Positions 1 to 6,186 of a DNA stretch of 11,097 bases are shown here, piece after piece. This DNA is from Candidatus Avelusimicrobium ruminicola (GTDB lineage Bacteria > Elusimicrobiota > Elusimicrobia > Elusimicrobiales > Elusimicrobiaceae), in the NCBI GenBank assembly GCA_900319885.1, contig ONQH01000036.1:1-11097 (forward strand), written 5' to 3'. The translations under genes were made by a program, and so were the position numbers. How positions within the stretch are numbered: position 1 is the first letter of the stretch; every line of letters starts with the position of its first letter. Below the pieces are notes generated by a model. It was not told the DNA's origin and ran no database searches. It was given only the letters and a program-made list of their open reading frames with translations.

Positions 1-494
1 GGGGTTTCCACCTCAATAAAACCATTCGCATCTAAATAGCGTCTTGCTGCTTGCGCAATACGGTGACGCAAATACAAGTTGGCAAACATCTTGGGGTTGC
101 GCAAATCTATATAGCGGTACTTTAAGCGGATTTCCTCGCTTGCACCGCGCGATTTATCCACATCAAACGGCAGAGCAATAGAAGTATTTAGCACCTTAAA
201 ATCTTGCGCCACTACTTCAATTTCACCCGTTTTCATGGTTTTATTAACGGCTCCGTCAATGCGGCGTTGCACCGTACCGGTAACCTCAAGCACGTACTCA
301 TTACGCACCCCGGAGGCCTCTTTGAAAAAAGGACTGCTGGGCTCCACCACCACTTGGCAAATACCACTGCGGTCACGCAAGTCAATAAATAGCACGCCCC
401 CGTGGTTGCGGTAGGAATTGACCCAGCCGCACAATGTTTGTTTCGTTCCTAAAAATTCAGCGGTTACATCGCCGCAATAGTTGGTCCGTTTCAT
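1..494 (-). CDS. aspS: Aspartyl-tRNA synthetase, N-terminal part (runs off the left edge)
   Basis: Class II aminoacyl-tRNA synthetase that charges tRNA-Asp with aspartate in the cytoplasm. I translated 164 codons by hand from an ATG at 494. The first ~105 residues form the anticodon-binding OB fold, including LCGWVNSYRNHGG (21-33) and FIDLRDRSG (36-44). The family's RYIDLRNP block (127-134) follows, and the visible part ends in motif 1 (GFIEVET at 158-164). The ATG overlaps the hisS TGA (ATGA, 4 bases), so translation is probably coupled to hisS in a two-synthetase operon, a common arrangement. Only the first quarter or so of the usual ~590 residues is visible. The window therefore cannot show whether the enzyme is discriminating or also charges tRNA-Asn. 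Confidence 0.97.
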   Translation of the reverse strand, partial: MKRTNYCGDVTAEFLGTKQTLCGWVNSYRNHGGVLFIDLRDRSGICQVVVEPSSPFFKEASGVRNEYVLEVTGTVQRRIDGAVNKTMKTGEIEVVAQDFKVLNTSIALPFDVDKSRGASEEIRLKYRYIDLRNPKMFANLYLRHRIAQAARRYLDANGFIEVET

Positions 495-1720
495 ACTAAT
501 TTTTTTACCTCACTTACAACCTCGGCAAACGGGATTTGTTTTTGTTCGCCCGTAGTTAAATCTTTTAGCGTAATGACTTGTTTGGCAAGTTCATCCCCGC
601 CTAAAATCAGCGCGTAAGATGCCCCACAGCGGTCCGCCTGTTTCATCTGGCCTTTGACGTTTTTGTCAAACAGCCCCCCTTCCGTGCGTACGCCCGCCCG
701 GCGGAGTTCTTGCATAAAATTAAAAGCGGTTTGATTACAGGTTTTTTCCAACGAGACCATACACACGCTTTTGTGCTTGCTGACCGGTTGTTCGCCCCGG
801 GCTAAAATCACGCGTTCCGCGCCCATGGCCCATCCGATAGCTGGGGTAGCCGGGCCGCCCATATTTTTAATGAGGCTGTCATAACGTCCGCCGGCCGCAA
901 TGGCATTTTGCGACACATCCCCCGCTTGAAATTCAAATACGGTGCGGGAATAATAATCTAACCCTCGCACCAACATGGGGTCTACCACAAAATCAATTTT
1001 CCCTTTCAGTAACGCCTGTACCGTATCAAAATGTTCCTGACATTCCGGGCACAGTTTCATGGTAGGCACGCGCCCCGCAAAACGGCTACCGTCAATTTTG
1101 CAATCTAGTACGCGCAAAGGGTTTTTCTCCAAGCGTACTTGGCAGTTTTCACACAACGTGTCTTTTTCTTTGGATAAAAAGTCAATGAGTGCCTGGCGAT
1201 AGAGCGGGCGGCATTTGTCGCACCCCAGGCTGTTGATTTTAACCACGTAATTTTTGGCACCGAACTTGGCGACAATATCTTTGAGCATCAAGATTACTTC
1301 CGCATCCGCAGCAGGAGCCGCGTTGCCAATATATTCGGCCCCGATTTGTTCAAATTCGCGGTAACGGCCCGCTTGCGGACGTTCGGCCCGGAACATATTA
1401 CCGATATAATAGAATTTTTGCACCGGTGCATTTTGTACAAAATTGTTTTCTAAATAGGCACGCACCACACCGGGGGTACCCTCGGGGCGGATGGCCAACT
1501 GCCGATGCCCGGCATCTTCAAAGGCGTACATTTCTTTTTGTACAATATCGGTCGTTTCCCCGGTAGATTTTACAAATAATTCCTTGAGTTCTACCGTTGG
1601 CAGGCGCAATTCACCGAAACCGTAGGTGGAAAACACGCCACGCGCGCAGTTTTCCAGTTCTGTAAAAGCATTTGCTTGAGGTTCAAAAATATCACGAAAT
1701 CCACGTACTAATTTTGCCAT
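491..1720 (-). CDS. hisS: Histidyl-tRNA synthetase
   Basis: Charges tRNA-His; class II synthetase of 409 residues, normal length. Visible are the N-terminal KLVRGFRDIFEP, the ATP-binding region with LAIRPEGTPGVVRAY (75-89), motif 2 FRAERPQAGRYREFEQ (110-125), the histidine-binding RGLDYYSRTVFEF (252-264), AAGGRYDSL (275-283) and motif 3 near GAERV (300-304), then an anticodon-binding C-terminal domain. The insertion domain carries Cys pairs (167/170, 190/193, 224/227) that could hold zinc. The frame is open up to an ATG at 1738, but its first bases coincide with the -10 box TGCTACAAT. The start at 1720 gives the family's usual N-terminus (MAKLVRGFRD). No Shine-Dalgarno precedes it, and the -10 ends 8 bases upstream, suggesting a near-leaderless mRNA. 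It is followed by aspS in a 4-base overlap. Confidence 0.97.
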   Translation of the reverse strand: MAKLVRGFRDIFEPQANAFTELENCARGVFSTYGFGELRLPTVELKELFVKSTGETTDIVQKEMYAFEDAGHRQLAIRPEGTPGVVRAYLENNFVQNAPVQKFYYIGNMFRAERPQAGRYREFEQIGAEYIGNAAPAADAEVILMLKDIVAKFGAKNYVVKINSLGCDKCRPLYRQALIDFLSKEKDTLCENCQVRLEKNPLRVLDCKIDGSRFAGRVPTMKLCPECQEHFDTVQALLKGKIDFVVDPMLVRGLDYYSRTVFEFQAGDVSQNAIAAGGRYDSLIKNMGGPATPAIGWAMGAERVILARGEQPVSKHKSVCMVSLEKTCNQTAFNFMQELRRAGVRTEGGLFDKNVKGQMKQADRCGASYALILGGDELAKQVITLKDLTTGEQKQIPFAEVVSEVKKLV

Positions 1721-1728
1721 ATATTTAT

Positions 1729-1737
1729 ATTGTAGCA
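1729..1737 (-). promoter_or_regulatory. Extended -10 promoter of hisS-aspS
   Basis: On the minus strand TGCTACAAT is an extended -10 (TG-n-TACAAT) ending 8 bases before the hisS ATG at 1720. A start point 6-8 bases downstream of the box would give a leader of only 0-2 bases. No good -35 is seen at 16-18 bases; that region is the terminator hairpin of the upstream pilin gene. Confidence 0.6.
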
Positions 1738-1751
1738 TTTATCAGCCAATA

Positions 1752-1776
1752 AAATCCCCCTGTTTGAGACAGGGGG
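1752..1776 (-). terminator. Intrinsic terminator of the pilin-like gene
   Basis: A perfect 8-bp stem (CCCCCTGT at 1756-1763, ACAGGGGG at 1769-1776) with a 5-base loop, followed on the minus strand by ATTTT. It lies 27 bases past the pilin stop and just upstream of the hisS promoter, so it separates the two transcripts. The plus-strand side has only TTT and there is no plus-strand gene to terminate. Confidence 0.8.
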
Positions 1777-1802
1777 TTTATCAAAAGATAGAGGCAGGCT
1801 AA

Positions 1803-2249
1803 TCAATTGTCCGGCGCATCACATCCAGTATCATCTTTAATTCTTATTGTGCAATCCTGGTAATTTCGGATCAACTCGCTACAGTAACTGTCCGCCTTGG
1901 CATTTTGGGCTTGGCAACAAATAGACCCATGCTGGTAAGAAGGCATCACTAGAGAATAGTTTTTAGTTAAATTGTTCGCAATCATTCCTGTTTTAGTTAA
2001 TTCGTAGGCAAAATTCCGGCTATCATGGGCCGGCATAGATACCAACTTACGCGGCTCTTTCGTATAGTCTTTATCCAGGGTACAGCGCGCCGTTTGTTCA
2101 CTACGTACAGCCGCCATAATGCGTTCGGCTTCCAGGGCCTTATACGTCTCAACTACCTTGTGAAATTTGGGTTGAACCACTGAGGCCAAAATACCTACCA
2201 CCACCACTACTACTAACAATTCCGTAAGGGTAAACCCCTGTTTCTTCAT
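1803..2249 (-). CDS. Type IV pilin-like (prepilin) protein
   Basis: A 148-residue prepilin. The class III signal MKKQG is followed by FTLTELL, so prepilin peptidase should cut after Gly5, leaving N-methylated Phe6 and the conserved Glu at mature position 5 (Glu10). The hydrophobic helix spans about 8-26 and includes six consecutive valines (13-18). The globular part has six cysteines (56, 111, 112, 123, 133, 143), with Cys111-Cys112 adjacent. It is closest in style to PilE/PilA/GspG-type (pseudo)pilins. No pilus assembly gene (ATPase, platform, peptidase, secretin) is nearby, so it is an orphan; whether it builds a fibre, helps secretion or DNA uptake, or is a minor subunit cannot be told. 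It has a strong AGGAGGA site and a sigma70 promoter, and is divergent from the Cys-rich secreted protein gene. Confidence 0.9.
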   Translation of the reverse strand: MKKQGFTLTELLVVVVVVGILASVVQPKFHKVVETYKALEAERIMAAVRSEQTARCTLDKDYTKEPRKLVSMPAHDSRNFAYELTKTGMIANNLTKNYSLVMPSYQHGSICCQAQNAKADSYCSELIRNYQDCTIRIKDDTGCDAPDN

Positions 2250-2253
2250 AGAT

Positions 2254-2295
2254 TCCTCCTGTTGATAGTGTAAAAAATTCCCCGCTATCTGTCAA
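2254..2295 (-). promoter_or_regulatory. Sigma70 promoter and ribosome binding site of the pilin-like gene
   Basis: On the minus strand there is a perfect TTGACA (-35, 2295-2290), a 17-base spacer, TACACT (-10, 2272-2267), then AGGAGGA (2260-2254) four bases before the ATG at 2249. This is the best classical promoter in the window and shows that the host uses a standard housekeeping sigma and Shine-Dalgarno initiation here, in contrast to the neighbouring leaderless-type starts. Confidence 0.85.
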
Positions 2296-2322
2296 TAAAC
2301 CTATTCAAAAACAGTTCCTTTT

Positions 2323-2331
2323 TGCTATACT
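2323..2331 (+). promoter_or_regulatory. Extended -10 promoter of the Cys-rich secreted protein
   Basis: TGCTATACT is an extended -10 box ending 7 bases before the ATG at 2339. A weak TTCAAA lies 16 bases upstream of the hexamer (2304-2309). There is no room for a ribosome binding site between a start point at about 2338-2339 and the ATG. Confidence 0.65.
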
Positions 2332-2338
2332 CTTTTAT

Positions 2339-2914
2339 ATGAAATACGGCGGATTGATTTTGTGTTTACTACTCATGTTACCTGCGTTTGGGGCCGATAA
2401 AAAAACTTACAAACCGCGTACCCAACGTGCGCCGGCGCAATACTTAACTACGGATGCACTGCAAGTAACGGACACATGCCCCGGGGCCGATATCATAAAC
2501 CCCTTTACCTGCACCAAGGACCAAACCCCGGGATTTACCTGTTTTGATGTCTACCGCGTGGAAGGCGATCCGATGGACCAGGAACGCTATACGCTGCTGG
2601 ACCAGGCTGTTACTACCCAAGACACCACCGCCGAGCCTAAATGTAATTTTACCGGGAAACTGACGTGTGATAATTTTCTGCAGACGCTTAAATACAATTT
2701 AGATTTTTCTTGGTTTATTACCAATTTTCCATCCTCTTCCTTCCCGGAATGCGGCAAAACCTATACCTGTACCCGCATTGCTTGTTGGCAACCGCTGCCG
2801 GACGCGGCCCCGGGGGAACCGCAAGCCAAAAAACTAGCCTGCGTATTTAAGAAAAACCAAATCTATTTCTTAGGTTCGCAAATTACTTGCCAAGATAAAA
2901 ACACCCGCAAATAA
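2339..2914 (+). CDS. Exported Cys-rich protein of unknown function
   Basis: I do not recognise the family. The 191-residue product begins with a clear signal peptide (hydrophobic 6-17, likely cut after Gly18 or Ala19 in PAFGAD). The mature part is a single ~170-residue region with ten cysteines (47, 58, 68, 102, 110, 138, 144, 149, 168, 184), an even number that would suit five disulfides in the periplasm or outside the cell. Several sit in similar T-C contexts (FTCT, FTCF, LTCD, YTCT, ITCQ). It has no further membrane span and no C-terminal sorting motif. Cys9 is inside the hydrophobic core and does not make a credible lipobox. The ATG directly follows a -10 box with no Shine-Dalgarno. It is divergent from the pilin-like gene, which is also Cys-containing and exported, so a role at the cell surface is possible but unproven. 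Confidence 0.8.
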   Translation: MKYGGLILCLLLMLPAFGADKKTYKPRTQRAPAQYLTTDALQVTDTCPGADIINPFTCTKDQTPGFTCFDVYRVEGDPMDQERYTLLDQAVTTQDTTAEPKCNFTGKLTCDNFLQTLKYNLDFSWFITNFPSSSFPECGKTYTCTRIACWQPLPDAAPGEPQAKKLACVFKKNQIYFLGSQITCQDKNTRK

Positions 2915-2927
2915 CGCAAAAAGCGTT

Positions 2928-2936
2928 TGCTATAAT
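2928..2936 (+). promoter_or_regulatory. Extended -10 promoter of the que/fol operon
   Basis: TGCTATAAT is a consensus extended -10 ending 6 bases before the ATG at 2943, in the short gap after the preceding stop (2912-2914). No -35 is recognisable and no Shine-Dalgarno exists, so the first operon gene should be read from a leaderless or nearly leaderless mRNA. No terminator separates it from the upstream gene, so read-through from the 2339 gene is also possible. Confidence 0.65.
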
Positions 2937-2942
2937 ATAAAT

Positions 2943-3593
2943 ATGTTGTTTATTCATTTTAAGACATTATTTTCTTTTCGGTTTTATCACCGCTTGGCGC
3001 AGTTGCGTTTGTTGCCGGTGATAGGGTTTGTGGTGTATCTATTTTTATTAAGTACGCTTGTTTTGTTCTTTTTTACCGGGTCTTTTGTGAAAAACAATTT
3101 GCCCGTTTTCTTAAAAAACTTTCCGCGGCACATCTGGAAGAGATCTGATCTCTTGATGGTTCTGACATTGGCTTGGGTACACCGCAACCAACTTTACATG
3201 CCTTCGGTTTCCGGCTTACAAACGCAAGACCTCCCCAAAAATCTAAATTTTACTTCGGACGCGCAAACCATTGAAAAGTACACCCCGGCCTTAACCGTAT
3301 CGCTACGTGTGGCCCTTTTTCTGACTGCGGTACTGCTTCTGCTTTTATTTTTAGTGTTTGATTATTGTATGGCCCTGGGTGTGTTATTCTTTTTTAGCGC
3401 GTTAAAACGGGTACTGCTGCCCAAAACGGTGCTACTCAAATGGGCCGCATTTTTACTGGGGCCGCTTAGCGTACTTTTCTTTGTTCACTTGTGGATAACC
3501 GTTCCGTTATTCACGTTTGCGCAACTGATTGTGTGCATTATTTATGCACAGCAAATTTTTAATACCTTGCCGGAGATACCCCATGAAAATTAA
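2943..3593 (+). CDS. Polytopic membrane protein of unknown function, first gene of the que/fol operon
   Basis: A 216-residue integral membrane protein. An amphipathic basic N-terminus (1-23) is followed by one membrane helix (24-46), a hydrophilic stretch of about 70 residues (50-118), then four closely packed helices (about 121-139, 140-154, 165-183, 187-206) joined by the short basic loop KRVLLPK (155-161). One helix, a soluble domain, then a helix bundle resembles DUF1189-type proteins, but I see no motif that proves it. It overlaps queD by 11 bases, so it is co-transcribed with the queuosine and folate genes. A precursor transporter would fit the context, but no known QueT, YhhQ or folate transporter signature is visible. 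Its start follows a -10 box with no ribosome binding site. Confidence 0.75.
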   Translation: MLFIHFKTLFSFRFYHRLAQLRLLPVIGFVVYLFLLSTLVLFFFTGSFVKNNLPVFLKNFPRHIWKRSDLLMVLTLAWVHRNQLYMPSVSGLQTQDLPKNLNFTSDAQTIEKYTPALTVSLRVALFLTAVLLLLLFLVFDYCMALGVLFFFSALKRVLLPKTVLLKWAAFLLGPLSVLFFVHLWITVPLFTFAQLIVCIIYAQQIFNTLPEIPHEN

Positions 3594-3927
3594 ACTCATC
3601 CGCTCTTTTTCTGCCGCTCACCGTCTGCCTAAATACAACGGGCCCTGTCACGATTTGCACGGTCACACGTGGAAAACCGTCTTTATCATAGAAGGCCCCG
3701 TGCGTGAAGACGGCATGGTGTGCGATTTCAAAGTAATAAAAAAACTGTTGGATGACAATCTGCCGGACCACCAATTCTTAAATGATTTCGTGGAAAACCC
3801 CACCGCGGAAAATTTGGCACAATACCTATTTGATAAAATTTCCTCCGCGTTGGCGGAGAAAAATTTAACACTTAAATCTATTGAAGTGTGGGAGAGCGAA
3901 AATGCCGCCGCTATCTTGGAACGTTAG
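3583..3927 (+). CDS. queD: 6-carboxy-5,6,7,8-tetrahydropterin synthase (QueD)
   Basis: COG0720 enzyme that converts dihydroneopterin triphosphate to 6-carboxytetrahydropterin, the second step of preQ0/queuosine synthesis. The 114-residue product has all expected residues: zinc ligands His13 (FSAAHR), His26 and His28; nucleophile Cys22 in CHDLHGH, the C-x-x-x-H-G-H signature; the Asp62-His63 pair (PDHQFLN); NPTAENLA (72-79); and the pterin-anchoring Glu104 in VWES. The frame is open upstream to 3529, but the ATG at 3583, with CGGAGA 7 bases before it, gives the normal N-terminus. It overlaps the membrane protein gene by 11 bases and queE by 26 bases. It feeds QueE directly. Compare the second, Glu-type paralogue at 5836. 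Confidence 0.96.
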   Translation: MKIKLIRSFSAAHRLPKYNGPCHDLHGHTWKTVFIIEGPVREDGMVCDFKVIKKLLDDNLPDHQFLNDFVENPTAENLAQYLFDKISSALAEKNLTLKSIEVWESENAAAILER

Positions 3928-4495
3928 CGAAATTTTTTATTCCGTTCAGGGCGAAGGCCGCCACACGGGGATGCCCGCCGTATTTTTGCGCCTCTCGGGG
4001 TGCAGTATGGGGTGCGATTTTTGCGATACCAAGTACGCTTTTGCCCCGGGAACGTCCCTAAACAGTTTGCAAATTTTAGTGGCCCTGGCCCAGTATCCTT
4101 GCAAGACGGTAGTTATCACGGGCGGAGAACCTACCGAGCAAGATTTGCCATCTCTAATTAGTGTACTTAAATCAGCCGGGCATATCGTTCACTTGGAAAC
4201 GAACGGAGCCAAAGATTGCGACGTCAGCCACGCCGACTTTGTGTGCGTTTCGCCCAAAAAAACCGTATCTAAAGAGATGCTGCAAAAAGCCGACGTGATT
4301 AAATTAGTCGTAGGCCAACAAACCGATTTGAAAGAAATAGAAAAATATTACCCATACGAGAACGAAAAAACGACCCTTTATTTGCAACCCTTAGATAATT
4401 TACAGGAGAACATTGCCCTATGCCTAAAACTGGTAAAACAACATCCAAGCGCGCGCCTAAGCGTGCAACTGCACAAAATGCTAAACGTAAAATAA
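3902..4495 (+). CDS. queE: 7-carboxy-7-deazaguanine synthase (QueE), radical SAM
   Basis: Rearranges 6-carboxytetrahydropterin to 7-carboxy-7-deazaguanine using S-adenosylmethionine and a 4Fe-4S cluster. The 197-residue product has the substrate-binding N-terminus SEIFYSVQGEGRHTGMPAVF (9-28), the cluster-binding C-x3-C-x2-C (Cys34, Cys38, Cys41 in CSMGCDFC), the glycine motif ITGGEPT (72-78) and the family's C-terminal LSVQLHK. I chose the ATG at 3902, which has GGGAG 7 bases upstream, over an in-frame TTG at 3881. It overlaps queD by 26 bases and, unusually, folE by 76 bases. QueC and QueF, the next steps, are not in the window. Confidence 0.96.
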   Translation: MPPLSWNVSEIFYSVQGEGRHTGMPAVFLRLSGCSMGCDFCDTKYAFAPGTSLNSLQILVALAQYPCKTVVITGGEPTEQDLPSLISVLKSAGHIVHLETNGAKDCDVSHADFVCVSPKKTVSKEMLQKADVIKLVVGQQTDLKEIEKYYPYENEKTTLYLQPLDNLQENIALCLKLVKQHPSARLSVQLHKMLNVK

Positions 4496-5040
4496 CCGAA
4501 GTACAAGCACTGGAAAATATCCGCGAACTTTTGGCCTATATTGGGGATGATCCGTCACGCGAGGGTTTATTGGAAACCCCCAAACGCATTGTAAAAAGTT
4601 GGGATAAACTTTTTGGTGGTTACAAACAGAAACCGCAAGATGTACTCAAAACCTTTGTGGAAGGTTCGTGCGAAGAAATGGTCGTCTTAAAAGACATAGA
4701 GTTTTACTCCACGTGCGAACACCACCTGCAACCTTTTTTCGGCACTATTAGCATTGGCTATTTACCCAACGGGCGTGTGCTGGGCATTTCTAAACTGGCG
4801 CGCCTGGTGGAAGTGTTTGCGCGCCGCTTGCAAATTCAAGAAAAACTGGTGGCCCAAATTGCCGACAGTTTAATGGAAACCCTCCACCCGCACGGCGTAA
4901 TGGTGGTTTGCAAAGCCAAACACATGTGCATTAGCTCGCGCGGGATTGAAAAGCACAACGCGGTCATGGTAACGAGCGCGATTCGCGGAGCATTTAAGAA
5001 GTTAGAAGTACGCAGCGAATTTTTAGAAATGATTAAATAG
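4420..5040 (+). CDS. folE: GTP cyclohydrolase I (FolE)
   Basis: Converts GTP to 7,8-dihydroneopterin triphosphate, the branch-point precursor of both folate and queuosine. The 206-residue type IB-like enzyme has DDPSREGLLETPKR (43-56), zinc ligands Cys99 and His102 in STCEHH and Cys170 in KHMCISSRG, GISKLARLVEVFARR (122-136) and the QE pair at 140-141. The first 24 residues are Lys/Arg/Thr-rich and lie wholly in the overlap with queE, read in another frame. No other in-frame start exists before the conserved domain, so the ATG at 4420 (AGGAGA 10 bases upstream) stands. Its position between queE and folP fits a shared supply of dihydroneopterin triphosphate to both branches. Confidence 0.96.
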   Translation: MPKTGKTTSKRAPKRATAQNAKRKITEVQALENIRELLAYIGDDPSREGLLETPKRIVKSWDKLFGGYKQKPQDVLKTFVEGSCEEMVVLKDIEFYSTCEHHLQPFFGTISIGYLPNGRVLGISKLARLVEVFARRLQIQEKLVAQIADSLMETLHPHGVMVVCKAKHMCISSRGIEKHNAVMVTSAIRGAFKKLEVRSEFLEMIK

Positions 5041-5047
5041 GAGCCCT

Positions 5048-5839
5048 ATGGCACAGCTCATGGGCATTATAAATGCCACGCCCGATTCTTTTTACGACGG
5101 AAACCCGGAAAATAATCTCCCCGCGCTTCTTAAAAAGTGCGCAGACTATTTAGCCGACGGGGCTGACATCTTAGACATTGGCGGCGAATCTACCCGCCCG
5201 GGGGCAACCCCGGTGTCTGCCGAAGAAGAATTGGCCCGCGTACTGCCTTTAATTGAGGCCGCGCACGCCCAATGGCCTAAAATTCCGCTCTCTTTAGACA
5301 CGGTAAAAATTCCGGTGGCGGCAGAAGGCCTTAAACGCGGAGTGCAAATCATTAACGACGTAAGCGGCACGCCGGACCCGGAACTCTTTTCCCTTGTCAA
5401 AAAGTACAATGCGCAAGTCGTCATCACGCACAGCCGCGGCACGCCGCAAACCATGCAAACACTAACCGATTACACCGATTTACTGGGCGAAATTCGCGAC
5501 TTTTTAGCGCAAAAAGTCTCCCAAGCCAAGGCGTGCGGATTAACGAACACTCAAATCATCATAGACCCCGGCTTTGGCTTTGCCAAAACGCGCGAGCAAA
5601 ACTACGCCCTGTTAAAACACCTAGATGATTTCAAAACGCTGGGCGTACGGATGCTGGTGGGCCTATCACGCAAAACATTTTTAGCGCAAAAGCGCGAACT
5701 GCCCCCCAAACGAAAAGCACAAACTCTTTGCGCTAATTTAGTGGCCTTACAAAACGGAGCGGACATTTTGCGCGTACACGACGTACGCGATACCCGCAAA
5801 ATGATGGATTTTTATACTGAATTGGAGGCCGCCCAATGA
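5048..5839 (+). CDS. folP: Dihydropteroate synthase (FolP)
   Basis: Joins 6-hydroxymethyl-7,8-dihydropterin diphosphate to p-aminobenzoate to give 7,8-dihydropteroate; the sulfonamide target. The 263-residue TIM-barrel protein shows the expected motifs in order: GIINATPDSF (6-15), DIGGESTRPG (43-52), SLDT (82-85), INDVSG (102-107), the ITHSRGTPQTM loop (126-136), IIDPGFGFAKT (171-181), VGLSRKTF (204-211) with the substrate-binding Ser-Arg-Lys, and RVHDV (242-246). AGGAG (5039-5043) overlaps the folE stop. The folP stop overlaps the next ATG (ATGA). No sign of a fusion with FolK, which is separate two genes downstream. No pabA/B/C gene is in the window. Confidence 0.97.
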   Translation: MAQLMGIINATPDSFYDGNPENNLPALLKKCADYLADGADILDIGGESTRPGATPVSAEEELARVLPLIEAAHAQWPKIPLSLDTVKIPVAAEGLKRGVQIINDVSGTPDPELFSLVKKYNAQVVITHSRGTPQTMQTLTDYTDLLGEIRDFLAQKVSQAKACGLTNTQIIIDPGFGFAKTREQNYALLKHLDDFKTLGVRMLVGLSRKTFLAQKRELPPKRKAQTLCANLVALQNGADILRVHDVRDTRKMMDFYTELEAAQ

Positions 5840-6186
5840 CCCAAGTCTATCTTACCCAATGCGGGCAATTTACCGCCGCGCACGCCCACGGTGGTACGTT
5901 AAACGAGACCGCCCATACCCATACCTTTACGTACGAGGTTACCTTCCACGGGCCGCTTAATAAAGAGGGATATTTAATTGATTTTCGTGTCCTGCAAGAT
6001 TTTTTGGCACGGGCTGTTACGTCGCCCTTAGAAAAGGCGAACCTGAACACGCTTTTTGAAAATCCCACTACCGAGGCCCTGGCCATTTGGATTTTTAATA
6101 CTGTGCGCGCCCAATTTGCGCAACTAACCTGCGTCAAAGTATGTGAAGCACCCGACCGCTGGATTACATATACAGGAGAGAATTAA
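5836..6186 (+). CDS. PTPS-III-type pterin enzyme, likely FolB replacement
   Basis: A 116-residue second member of the QueD/PTPS family (COG0720). It keeps the three zinc histidines (His16 in FTAAH, His27 and His29), DFRVL (49-53), ENPTTEALA (75-83) and the pterin-anchoring Glu104. The catalytic C-x-x-x-H-G-H is replaced by N-E-T-A-H-T-H (23-29): no Cys, but Glu24 three residues before the first His. The E-x-x-H-G-H form defines PTPS-III, which cleaves the side chain of dihydroneopterin triphosphate to make 6-hydroxymethyl-7,8-dihydropterin, bypassing FolB and the triphosphate removal. Its place between folP and folK, with no folB, supports this role. Oddities are Thr28 for Gly and Glu66-Lys67 where QueD has Asp-His. 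It overlaps folP by 4 bases, with GGAGG 7 bases before the ATG. The family is certain; the reaction is inferred. Confidence 0.85.
   Translation: MTQVYLTQCGQFTAAHAHGGTLNETAHTHTFTYEVTFHGPLNKEGYLIDFRVLQDFLARAVTSPLEKANLNTLFENPTTEALAIWIFNTVRAQFAQLTCVKVCEAPDRWITYTGEN

Noticed and set aside
204..392. Small plus-strand frame opposite aspS
   Set aside because: The minus strand encodes a clear AspRS; the plus-strand frame has no supporting site or similarity.
1721..1738. Upstream ATG for hisS at 1738
   Set aside because: It overlaps the extended -10 box and would add six residues not found in HisRS.
2195..2215. CCA/CTA trinucleotide tract in the pilin gene as a phase-variable repeat
   Set aside because: It simply encodes the six-valine stretch of the hydrophobic helix; the units are mixed, and three-base steps would not shift the frame.
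2915..2942. preQ1 or tetrahydrofolate riboswitch upstream of the que/fol operon
   Set aside because: Only 28 bases separate the previous stop from the operon start, and they are taken up by the -10 box; there is no room for an aptamer.
3881..3901. TTG start for queE at 3881
   Set aside because: The ATG at 3902 has a well-spaced GGGAG and gives the normal QueE N-terminus; the seven extra residues match nothing in the family.
5836..6186. Redundant second QueD
   Set aside because: It lacks the nucleophilic Cys and the Asp-His pair that QueD needs, has the PTPS-III Glu, and sits among folate genes; duplicate QueD activity is unlikely.
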